Shown here one piece after another: positions 27,347 to 35,148 of a DNA stretch of 64,000 nt. The notes beneath the pieces are model-generated. The model worked only from the letters and a program-made list of their open reading frames with translations, searched no databases and had not been told where the DNA came from. The position numbers were made by a program, and so were the translations under genes. Origin of the DNA: an uncultured Collinsella sp. (GTDB lineage Bacteria > Actinomycetota > Coriobacteriia > Coriobacteriales > Coriobacteriaceae). The first letter of the stretch is position 1, and each line of letters begins with the position of its first letter. The stretch lies in assembly GCA_934630375.1 (NCBI GenBank), contig CAKTVQ010000006.1, positions 13,246-77,245 on the forward strand. Direction: 5' to 3'.

Positions 27347-29482
27347 GTGGCAAAAAAGCCTCAGCACGCTCAGAACAACCAGCGCAGTCAGCAGGGCAAA
27401 CAGGGCCAGCAGCAAAAGCGCGGCGGTAAGGCGCAGGGTGGGCACACCACTCATGCTCCAGCAGCGCCCTCACGCCCCTGGCGTCCGAGCCGCGACAAGT
27501 TCCTCCCCGTCAGCCGCGCCGACATGGATGCACGTGGCTGGGACCAGTGCGACTTTGTCTACATCTGCGGCGATGCCTACGTGGACCATCCGAGCTTTGG
27601 CATGGCCATCATCAGCCGCGTACTCGATGCGCATGGCTACAAGGTGGGTATCATCTGCCAGCCCGACTGGACCGACCCCGCCAGCATCACGGTGCTCGGC
27701 GAGCCTCGCCTGGGCTTTCTCGTCAGTGCCGGCAACATGGACTCCATGGTCAACCACTATTCGGTGACCAAGCACCGCCGCCACTCCGACGCCTACACCC
27801 CCGGTGGCGAGGAGGGGCACCGCCCCAATCGTGCCGTCACGGTCTACGGCAACCTCATCCGCCAGACGTTCAAGGACGCTCCCATCATCATCGGCGGCAT
27901 CGAGGCAAGCCTGCGCCGCCTGGCCCACTACGACTACTGGCAGGACAAGCTCAAGCGCTCGGTACTGCTCGACTCGGGCGCCGACATCCTCATCTACGGC
28001 ATGGGCGAGCATGCGATCGTCGAGATCGCCGACGCGCTCGATGCCGGACTGCCTGTCGATCAGATCACCTACGTCAACGGTACCGTCTACCGCACGGGTT
28101 CGCTCGACGAGGTCTACGACTACGACCTGCTGCCCAGCTGGGACGACCTTGCCGCCGATAAGCTCAACTACGCGCGCAGTTTTAATGTGCAGCAGCAGAA
28201 CATGGACCCCATCACCGGGCATCGTCTGGTAGAGCCCTACCCCAACAGCGTCTATGTGGTGCAGAACCCGCCGTCGGCAACACTCACCACAGACGAGATG
28301 GACGAGGTTGCCGAACTCCCCTACGCACGCGATTGGCATCCCGACTACGACGCGGCAGGCGGCGTACCGGCGTTTTCCGAGATCAAGTTTTCCATCAGCT
28401 CCAACCGCGGATGCTTTGGCGAGTGCTCGTTTTGCGCGCTCACCTTCCACCAGGGCCGCGTGCTGCAGATGCGCAGCCACGACTCGATCATGCGCGAGGC
28501 CGAGCTGCTCACGCGCGACCCCGAGTTTAAGGGCTACATCAACGACGTGGGCGGACCGACGGCTAACTTTAGCCGCCCTGCCTGCGACAAACAGCTCAAG
28601 CACGGCGTGTGCAAGAACAAGCGCTGCCTGTGGCCGAGTGTGTGCAAGAACATGGTGGTCGACGAGAGCGGCTACACGCAGCTGTTGCGCGACCTGCGCC
28701 AGCTGCCGGGCGTCAAGAAGGTCTTCGTCCGCAGCGGCATCCGCTTTGACTACACCATGGCCGACGCCTCGGACGAGTTTTTGCGCGAGCTGTTGGAGCA
28801 CCATGTCTCGGGCCAGCTACGCGTAGCGCCCGAGCACGTGAGCGACGCGGTGCTGTCCGTGATGGGCAAGCCGAGCCGCGCCGTCTACGACGCGTTCTGC
28901 CGTAAATTTGAACGCCTGAACCGTGAATACGGACTCAAGCAGTACGTAGTGCCGTATCTGATCTCGAGCCACCCCGGCTCGACGATGAAGGAAGCCGTGG
29001 ACCTGGCCGAGGCCGTACGCGACATGGGTTATATGCCCGAGCAGGTGCAGGACTTCTACCCCACACCGTCCACCATGTCGACCTGCATGTACTACACCGG
29101 CGTAGATCCGCGTACCATGCAGCCGATCTACGTGGCGCGTGACCCGCACGAGAAGGCCATGCAGCGTGCGCTCATCCAGTATCGCAAACCCGAGAACTAC
29201 AAGCTGGTACGCGAGGCGCTGGAAAAGGCCGGCCGCCGCGATCTGATTGGCTACACCAAGCATTGTCTGATCCGCCCCGTGCCGCCGCGCCCGGGCGAGA
29301 CGACTGCTGGCGGTGGGCATGGCACCGGCAAGAAGGGCGGCAAGGCCCACGGTGGTGCTGGCAGCAAGGGGCCTAAAGGCAGCAAGGGGCACGGCGGCAT
29401 GTCGCGCGCGCAAAACACTGCCGGGCGCAACCGTGCAGCGCAGGGACGCCAGGGCGCCAACGGAGGCGGGCGTCGCAACTAG
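27347..29482 (+). CDS. YgiQ-family radical SAM protein
   Basis: A 711-residue protein with an N-terminal UPF0313 domain and a radical SAM core. The 4Fe-4S motif CFGECSFC is near residues 355-362, and there is a further Cys cluster (CKNKRCLWPSVCKN) near 425-440. The substrate is unknown for the whole family. The first 45 and last 75 residues are low-complexity (Gln/Lys and Gly/Lys rich), suggesting nucleic-acid contact. The GTG at 27347 is chosen because GGGAGG lies four bases upstream. The open frame continues upstream to 27161 without support. Confidence 0.9.
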   Translation: MAKKPQHAQNNQRSQQGKQGQQQKRGGKAQGGHTTHAPAAPSRPWRPSRDKFLPVSRADMDARGWDQCDFVYICGDAYVDHPSFGMAIISRVLDAHGYKVGIICQPDWTDPASITVLGEPRLGFLVSAGNMDSMVNHYSVTKHRRHSDAYTPGGEEGHRPNRAVTVYGNLIRQTFKDAPIIIGGIEASLRRLAHYDYWQDKLKRSVLLDSGADILIYGMGEHAIVEIADALDAGLPVDQITYVNGTVYRTGSLDEVYDYDLLPSWDDLAADKLNYARSFNVQQQNMDPITGHRLVEPYPNSVYVVQNPPSATLTTDEMDEVAELPYARDWHPDYDAAGGVPAFSEIKFSISSNRGCFGECSFCALTFHQGRVLQMRSHDSIMREAELLTRDPEFKGYINDVGGPTANFSRPACDKQLKHGVCKNKRCLWPSVCKNMVVDESGYTQLLRDLRQLPGVKKVFVRSGIRFDYTMADASDEFLRELLEHHVSGQLRVAPEHVSDAVLSVMGKPSRAVYDAFCRKFERLNREYGLKQYVVPYLISSHPGSTMKEAVDLAEAVRDMGYMPEQVQDFYPTPSTMSTCMYYTGVDPRTMQPIYVARDPHEKAMQRALIQYRKPENYKLVREALEKAGRRDLIGYTKHCLIRPVPPRPGETTAGGGHGTGKKGGKAHGGAGSKGPKGSKGHGGMSRAQNTAGRNRAAQGRQGANGGGRRN

Positions 29483-30390
29483 GGCAGCGGTGCGCTCGCT
29501 GCGTCCATCCCACACGCGTGGCGCAGCGAGCGCATTGCCTCAACGAGGATGGCGCTGGCGATAGCGATCGTAATTGCCACATCGAGCGGCGTGTTCACAA
29601 ACCAGAGCAACGTCATGAGATACGACCCGGCATTAAAGGCAAAGTGCAGCAGGATCGTGTAGCGGAGTTTTCCGGTGGTCACGAGCACCCAGCCAAAGAT
29701 GAGGCCGGCGGCACCTGCATAGCAGCCCTGCACCCAGTTCATGTGCATAAAACCGAAGATCGCCGCCTGCAACACGACCGCCGCGGCGATACCCCAGGTA
29801 CTCGGGGCCGCCCAGGGCACCATGGCGCCGTCTTGTGCCCGCGTGCGACGCAAGCGCTTCCAAAGTGGGCGGCACTGCGGGTTAAACGCTCGGAGCGAAA
29901 ACTCAAAAATAATGCCGCGCACCAGCAGCTCTTCACAAAATGGGGCACCGAGCACCGTAGTCAGGACGGCAAGAAGGTTGGTATCGCCCATGCCTGTTTC
30001 CTCGACGAGCTCGCTATAGTCTGCCGCAACCTCGGGCAGCAGCGACAGCACGCCATCGCATAGGTAGCTAATGACCACCTGCATGGATAGGCCGATCACA
30101 ACAACGCATGCGATGCGCTTCCATGCAGCATTTGCTCCCCCGCCGAGCGGGCGCTCACTTTGCCGACGCGCCATGAAGGAGCGGGGCCACAGATAGCGCC
30201 ACCACAGCAGCGCCATCAAAAACGACGCCGTCTGAGCGGCGGCCTGAAACCATTGAATATCGAGGTTGTCGATCGGATAGCCCGTCAGCACCGACACGGC
30301 ATCGAGAACAGAAAACAGAACCACGCTCAGGGCAATATCTGCCGCGACAACGCCAAAACAGACAAGCGCCCACGCTATCGCATTGAGCAT
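29479..30390 (-). CDS. CPBP-family intramembrane glutamic protease
   Basis: A 303-residue membrane protein with about eight hydrophobic segments. It has the CPBP (Rce1/Abi) motifs EELLVRG near 165-171, FGFMHMNW near 235-242, and HFAFN near 270. Such proteases act in prenyl-protein processing, bacteriocin self-protection or immunity; no bacteriocin is visible here. The start has GGAGG five bases upstream. The gene overlaps the end of the convergent ygiQ by four bases. Confidence 0.88.
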   Translation of the reverse strand: MLNAIAWALVCFGVVAADIALSVVLFSVLDAVSVLTGYPIDNLDIQWFQAAAQTASFLMALLWWRYLWPRSFMARRQSERPLGGGANAAWKRIACVVVIGLSMQVVISYLCDGVLSLLPEVAADYSELVEETGMGDTNLLAVLTTVLGAPFCEELLVRGIIFEFSLRAFNPQCRPLWKRLRRTRAQDGAMVPWAAPSTWGIAAAVVLQAAIFGFMHMNWVQGCYAGAAGLIFGWVLVTTGKLRYTILLHFAFNAGSYLMTLLWFVNTPLDVAITIAIASAILVEAMRSLRHACGMDAASAPLP

Positions 30391-30407
30391 GCCAACCTCC
30401 TCAAAAC

Positions 30408-30479
30408 CCGGCACTTGGGGACGTTCCTTAACTGCCGGCAGAAAAGGACGTCCCCAAGCGCCGGCAGTTTGGGACAGTC
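30408..30479. repeat. GGGACGTTCC/GCCGGCA palindrome, copy 1
   Basis: CCGGCACTTGGGGACGTTCC and its near reverse complement GGACGTCCCCAAGCGCCGG flank AACTGCCGGCAGAAAA, followed by a partial third repeat. The element abuts the stop codon of the RelB-like gene. Similar copies are at 41.93 and 61.71 kb. Confidence 0.85.
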
Positions 30480-30681
30480 ATTGTTGATGAGAATCGGGCG
30501 CAGTGCCAAAAGCCCCGCTCGGCGAGATGTCGAACGGGAAGGTGCCGCAGCGATTGAACGCGGCGATAAACATGCGGATGGCGTTGGACGGCGTGGTGCC
30601 CACGAGCTGGGTTGCCGCCGCGAAGGCCGCCTTTTCCTCGGGCAAGACCTTCGCGACAACCGGGGTCATGTGTTCTGCCAT
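30478..30681 (-). CDS. RelB/DinJ-like antitoxin, orphan and short
   Basis: A 67-residue protein with the ribbon-helix-helix start of RelB/DinJ antitoxins (VAKVLPEEKAAFAAATQLVGTTPSNAIRMFIAAFNR). Residues after 50 do not resemble the usual toxin-binding tail, and the stop lies at the edge of a dispersed palindrome. No toxin gene follows. Related antitoxins are usually 80-90 residues, so this looks like a truncated or solitary copy. GGAA precedes the ATG. Confidence 0.7.
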   Translation of the reverse strand: MAEHMTPVVAKVLPEEKAAFAAATQLVGTTPSNAIRMFIAAFNRCGTFPFDISPSGAFGTAPDSHQQ

Positions 30682-30795
30682 GGCGCTTCCTTTTTGAAAC
30701 GACGGTGGTGCGGATAGATGCGGGCCACGCGGCTGGGCGACGGGCTGTGAAGGCAACCCGATTGGCCCGCATCTGGAGTTTGTTTCTACGGCGTT

Positions 30796-30824
30796 GGTAT
30801 TACTTGGTATTCCTAAGTATTACC
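30796..30824. promoter_or_regulatory. near-palindrome upstream of the RelB-like gene
   Basis: On the minus strand GGTAATACTT and AAGTAATACC flank AGGAATACC. The arms form both an imperfect inverted repeat and direct AATAC repeats, as expected of an autoregulatory antitoxin operator. It lies 115 bp before the start. Confidence 0.4.
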
Positions 30825-30895
30825 CCGCAGATAGAATACCACACCCGCCCCATGGGGACGGAGAAAAACGGATTATTATGTTGCTGAGTTAGTAC

Positions 30896-32272
30896 TTAGA
30901 GCGTGATGATATCCGAGATATCGAGGGACTGAGCGTCGGCGACATCGTGCGTGGCAAGCAGCAGCATGCGGCCGTCGAGCAAGTCGAGCACGACCTCGGC
31001 GCATGCGTCGCGCGCAGCGGTATCGAGGCCGGTAAAGGGCTCGTCCAGAATCACCGCGCCGCCGGGGCACAGCAGGACTCGGGCGATCTCAACACGGCGG
31101 CGCTGTCCACCCGAAAGCTCGGCAACGCAAGCATTCACGTCGACCCCCGGCACCAGCAGGCGCAGCAAGGCCGCAGCACTCGAAGCATCCACGCGCGCAT
31201 CGGCGCACACCAGCACGTTATCCAGCGCCGAGGCGGACTCGACCAAGCGCGCATCCTGAAACACCATCGAGCACGGTGCGCACTCCCCCGCCGCCAGCGC
31301 GAGCAGCGTCGTCTTGCCAGCACCCGAAGCGCCCATCACGCAAATACGCCCGCCCGCAGGCACGTTGAGCACCAGACCGTCCAGCGCCGGCGCCCAGGGC
31401 GCGCAATCGTCCACGGCAAGCGCAAACTCCGCCGCACCGCCATCGCCCGCAGCACCAGCACGCCGACGCAGCCCATGCCCATGCGTCCGCACGGCCGCGC
31501 GCCACGCCACGGGCCCCGAAGCCCGCAGCAACCACACCAGCACGCGCTCACACGCCCACGAAGCGGCAACGACCAGCACGGTCCACGCCAGCAGGTCAGC
31601 CGTCTCAATCAAAAGTTTTGCCTGATAAATGCACTCGCCCACAGTGCCCACCGCCATGCCGATAAGCTCGGCCGCCACGCCGGCCTTCCAGCCCATACCA
31701 ATCACGGCCCGGGCGCACGAAAGCACAAACGGCAGCACCTCGCGCCAGGTATGGGCGCAAAACAGACGCCAGCCCCGCACGCCATGCATGCGGAACATCT
31801 GCTCCAGCGGCTTATTCACCTGCGACAGGCCCTCAGCCAGCGAAAAATACACGCCCGGCAGCGCCATCAAAAACACCGCGGCGATACTCACGCGCGCCGA
31901 CCCCAGCCAAATGAGCAACAGGACCACCACGCAGGCAACCGGCGTTGCCTTCACAAACGACAGCGCCGGCGCCACCAGGCGCGCAAAAGCCCGCGAGCGT
32001 GACGAAACCCCGGCCAGCACGCCGCCGCATACCGCGGCAAGCGCCAACCCGCCCAGAATCCGCGCGCCCGAGCCCGCCAAAATCGCCCACGTGCCGGCAT
32101 CGCACACCAGTCGCAGCAACGCCACCACAACGGCACCCGGCCCCGGCAAGATCAACGGCTGGGCCACCAGCGCCGCTACCAGCATCCACGCGGCAAGCCA
32201 AAAGGCGGCGACGGCACCTACTGCCGCCACCGCCTTCATACGCTCTGTCATTTGTCGAGCAAACACACGCAC
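30896..32272 (-). CDS. fused ABC transporter permease-ATPase (NitT/TauT type)
   Basis: A 458-residue single polypeptide combining a SsuC/TauC-like permease (about 1-240, with six membrane segments and the EAA-like loop around residues 150-215) with an ABC ATPase (about 265-458). The ATPase has Walker A GASGAGKTT, signature LSGGQRRRVEIAR, Walker B VILDEPF and H-loop ATHD. The ATPase half is short (about 190 residues). These parts are normally separate proteins. The ATG lies three bases after the binding-protein stop, so it is coupled to it. Substrate unknown. Confidence 0.9.
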   Translation of the reverse strand: MRVFARQMTERMKAVAAVGAVAAFWLAAWMLVAALVAQPLILPGPGAVVVALLRLVCDAGTWAILAGSGARILGGLALAAVCGGVLAGVSSRSRAFARLVAPALSFVKATPVACVVVLLLIWLGSARVSIAAVFLMALPGVYFSLAEGLSQVNKPLEQMFRMHGVRGWRLFCAHTWREVLPFVLSCARAVIGMGWKAGVAAELIGMAVGTVGECIYQAKLLIETADLLAWTVLVVAASWACERVLVWLLRASGPVAWRAAVRTHGHGLRRRAGAAGDGGAAEFALAVDDCAPWAPALDGLVLNVPAGGRICVMGASGAGKTTLLALAAGECAPCSMVFQDARLVESASALDNVLVCADARVDASSAAALLRLLVPGVDVNACVAELSGGQRRRVEIARVLLCPGGAVILDEPFTGLDTAARDACAEVVLDLLDGRMLLLATHDVADAQSLDISDIITL

Positions 32273-32275
32273 GGG

Positions 32276-33334
32276 CTACTCCATGTAGTAGAAATCGTCA
32301 GCCGGAAGTTTACCACCCACGGCGCTCGCGTCCGCGTCGGCCAGCACCTGCAGATACCCGCCAAGCGCCGTCTTCATATCCTTGCCCGTCTGGCACACGA
32401 GCATGCACCCGGGAATCGCCTTCTCGGCAATCTTGGCGTTGTCCACGATGCCGGCATCGACCACGGCCTGTGCCCAGTCCGCCGGTGCCGCGTTGATGGC
32501 CTTAACGCTTGCCTCGTGACAGCGCAAGAACTCCGCCACGGCCTCGGGATGCTCCTCGGCAAACGCACGGCGCACCACGGTCACACCCGTCAGCAGGCGC
32601 GAGCCCGTGTCGCCCGCCAGCTTGTCCCACACGTCGGTCAGGCTCACCGGCGCCGACAGCTTGCCCTCGCTCTTGGCGATGGCCGCGGTCTTGAACGGCT
32701 CGGGCAGCACGCCCACGGCGGACGGATCGGCCAGCAGCGCCGACAGTACCTCGGTGGGCTCGCTCTTAAACTCGAGCGTCACCTGGCCGGTCAGACCAGC
32801 GCGCTCCAGCAGGTAGCTCATCACGTACTCCGGCGTGGTGCCCTTGCCCGTCATGTAGACGGTGCGGCCCGCCAGGTCGCCAAACGAGGTCACGCCCGCA
32901 TCGCCCGTCACCACGTTCAGCACGCCCAGTGTGTTGATGTCGATGACCTGAACCGTGCCCTCGGTCTTGTTGTAGAGCACGCTCGCCACGTTGGCCGGGA
33001 CCAGGGCGATATCGACATCGCCCTGAATGACCTTGGGCACGATCTCGTCGGCGGCGGTGTTGATTGCAAAGTCGAACTCATTGTCCGTCTCGCCGTTTGC
33101 GGCCTGGTCCATAAACTGCACCAGACCGATCGAGGTCGGCCCCTTGAGCGAGGCGACGTGCACCTCGACCGGCTCGGCGGCAGCACTGTCCGTGGCAGAC
33201 CCGGCGGCCGACCCCGCGGCGGACCCGGCACCGGCAGCCCCGCCGCCACAGCCCGCGAGCGCAAGCGACAGCGCGCCCGCGGCGAGCGCCGAGGCAAACC
33301 CCCGGCGCGACATCTCAACATCAAATGCGCGCAT
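32276..33334 (-). CDS. lipoprotein substrate-binding protein (NMT1/SsuA/TauA family)
   Basis: A 352-residue extracytoplasmic receptor of the NitT/TauT ABC family. The N-terminus has a Tat-like SRRGFA followed by a hydrophobic stretch and a lipobox ending LAGC near residue 29, then an Ala/Gly/Ser linker. The mature part has TSIGLVQFMDQA, DVDIALVPANVASVLYN and GVLPEPFKTA typical of SsuA/THI5-like domains. It starts only two bases past the hydrogenase stop. Known family ligands include sulfonates, nitrate and thiamine precursors; this one cannot be assigned. Confidence 0.88.
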   Translation of the reverse strand: MRAFDVEMSRRGFASALAAGALSLALAGCGGGAAGAGSAAGSAAGSATDSAAAEPVEVHVASLKGPTSIGLVQFMDQAANGETDNEFDFAINTAADEIVPKVIQGDVDIALVPANVASVLYNKTEGTVQVIDINTLGVLNVVTGDAGVTSFGDLAGRTVYMTGKGTTPEYVMSYLLERAGLTGQVTLEFKSEPTEVLSALLADPSAVGVLPEPFKTAAIAKSEGKLSAPVSLTDVWDKLAGDTGSRLLTGVTVVRRAFAEEHPEAVAEFLRCHEASVKAINAAPADWAQAVVDAGIVDNAKIAEKAIPGCMLVCQTGKDMKTALGGYLQVLADADASAVGGKLPADDFYYME

Positions 33335-33336
33335 CG

Positions 33337-35148
33337 CTAGCACGTCCCCTCGTTCGGCATCGTCCATGCGTGATGGTCGGTATGCAGCAACTCCTCGGCC
33401 AGCGGCGAAAGCGGCGCACCCAAGAACTCGCGGTAGCACGCCTGGACATCGGGGTTCTCGTGCGAGAAGCGAATGTCCGCCTTCGCATCCAGACCCCACA
33501 GCACCTGGCCGCGCTCGGCCGCCAATTCGCAGCCGTCGTGTATGGGCTGACCGCCGCCACCGACGCAGCCGCCCGGGCACGCCATGACCTCGACGAAGTC
33601 ATAGCTCGCACGGCCGTCGCGAATCGCGTCGAGCAGGCGGGCGGCGTTACCCAGCCCGTGCGCCACGGCGACGCGCACCTTGGTGCCATCGATATCGGCG
33701 ACGGCTTCTTTCCAGCCGTCCAGGCCGCGCACATCGGTAAAGAAGTCCGCATCGGGGTTCTTGCCCGTCACCAGGTAATATGCCGAGCGCACGGCTGCCT
33801 CCATCACGCCGCCCGTGGCGCCAAAGATCACGCCCGCGCCCGTGCCAAAGCCCAGCGGCGTATCGAGCGGCTCCTCGACCAGCGTGTCAACGCTCACGTG
33901 GCTCGCACGGATCATGCGCACCATCTCGCGCACCGTCAGCGCAACGTCCACATCGGGCGTGCCGTCCTCGCCCACCATGCTCGGCAGCGCGCACTCGGCC
34001 TTCTTGGCCGTGCACGGCATAACGGACACCACGAACAGGCGCTCGGACTCCACGCCCAGCACCTTGGCGTAGTAGGTCTTGGCAATAGCGCCGAACATCT
34101 GCTGCGGCGACTTGGACGTGGACAGGCTGTCGACAAACTCCGGATAGCGCGCCTTCACAAAGCGCACCCAGCCTGGGCAGCAGCTCGTAAACATGGGCCA
34201 GCCGCGGCTGTCGCCCTCGCCCTTGGCGGCGGCGCCCAGGCGCTCGATCAGTTCGGATCCCTCCTCCATAATGGTGAGGTCGGCCGAGAAATCGGTGTCG
34301 AACACGTACTCAAAGCCCACGCGGCGCAGCGCGCAGGCCAGGCGCTCAACGGTGGCCTCCTCGCGAGATATGCCGAGTTCCTCGCCCCAGGCGCTGCGCA
34401 CGGCCGGCGCGATCTGCACCAGCACGATCTTGTCGGGATTAGCGAGCGCGTCAAACACGGTCTCGGTATCGTCGCGCTCGCGCAGGGCGCCCGTCGGACA
34501 ATGCGTGATGCACTGACCGCACGCGACGCAATCGGTCTTGCCGATCGGTGCACGCCCGCGGGTGCCCACGGCGGTATGCGTGGCGCGGTTGGTCAGGTCC
34601 CAAATCCCTAAGCCCTGCACGCTCTCGCACACCTTGATGCAGCGCATGCATTTGATGCACTTGTCGTTTTCGCGGATGATGGGAAAATCGAAATCCCAGC
34701 CCTCGCCCGCCAAATGCCTTTGATACGGCAGATAGAAAATGCCCAGGTCGTTGGCGATAGTCTGTAGGTTGCAGTTTCCACTGCGCACGCAGCTCGTGCA
34801 CTGCGAGTCGTGCTGGGACAGCAGCAGCTGCACGTTGGTGCGACGCGCCTCGCGGGCCTTGGGGCTGTTGGTGTGGACCACCATGCCGTCGAGCACGTAG
34901 TTGTTGCAGGCGGCAACCAGCTGGTCGCAGCCCTCGACCTCGACCACGCACACGCGGCAACCGCCAATCTCGTTTAAATCGCGCAGATAGCACAGGGTGG
35001 GAATCTGAATGCCGGCGGACTTGGCCGCGTCCAGGATCGTGGTGTGCTCGGGCACCACGACCTCGCAATTATCGATCGTGAGCTTGACCATGTTGAGTGC
35101 TCCGCTTTCGGTGTTGTCGCTGACAGTGGTTTTGTTGGGCTCTACCAT
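33337..35148 (-). CDS. hydA: [FeFe]-hydrogenase
   Basis: A 603-residue iron hydrogenase. It has an N-terminal 2Fe-2S domain (CYLRDLNEIGGCRVC), a His-Cys 4Fe-4S motif (HDSQCTSCVRSGNC), two ferredoxin clusters (CIKCMRCIKVCE and CVACGQCITHCP), and the H-cluster motifs TSCCPGW, MPCTAKK and ACPGGCVGGGGQP in order. It produces or consumes H2 with ferredoxin or pyridine nucleotides. GGAGGGAGG precedes the ATG, which overlaps the upstream oxidoreductase by seven bases. The maturases HydE, HydF and HydG are not in the window. Confidence 0.95.
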   Translation of the reverse strand: MVEPNKTTVSDNTESGALNMVKLTIDNCEVVVPEHTTILDAAKSAGIQIPTLCYLRDLNEIGGCRVCVVEVEGCDQLVAACNNYVLDGMVVHTNSPKAREARRTNVQLLLSQHDSQCTSCVRSGNCNLQTIANDLGIFYLPYQRHLAGEGWDFDFPIIRENDKCIKCMRCIKVCESVQGLGIWDLTNRATHTAVGTRGRAPIGKTDCVACGQCITHCPTGALRERDDTETVFDALANPDKIVLVQIAPAVRSAWGEELGISREEATVERLACALRRVGFEYVFDTDFSADLTIMEEGSELIERLGAAAKGEGDSRGWPMFTSCCPGWVRFVKARYPEFVDSLSTSKSPQQMFGAIAKTYYAKVLGVESERLFVVSVMPCTAKKAECALPSMVGEDGTPDVDVALTVREMVRMIRASHVSVDTLVEEPLDTPLGFGTGAGVIFGATGGVMEAAVRSAYYLVTGKNPDADFFTDVRGLDGWKEAVADIDGTKVRVAVAHGLGNAARLLDAIRDGRASYDFVEVMACPGGCVGGGGQPIHDGCELAAERGQVLWGLDAKADIRFSHENPDVQACYREFLGAPLSPLAEELLHTDHHAWTMPNEGTC

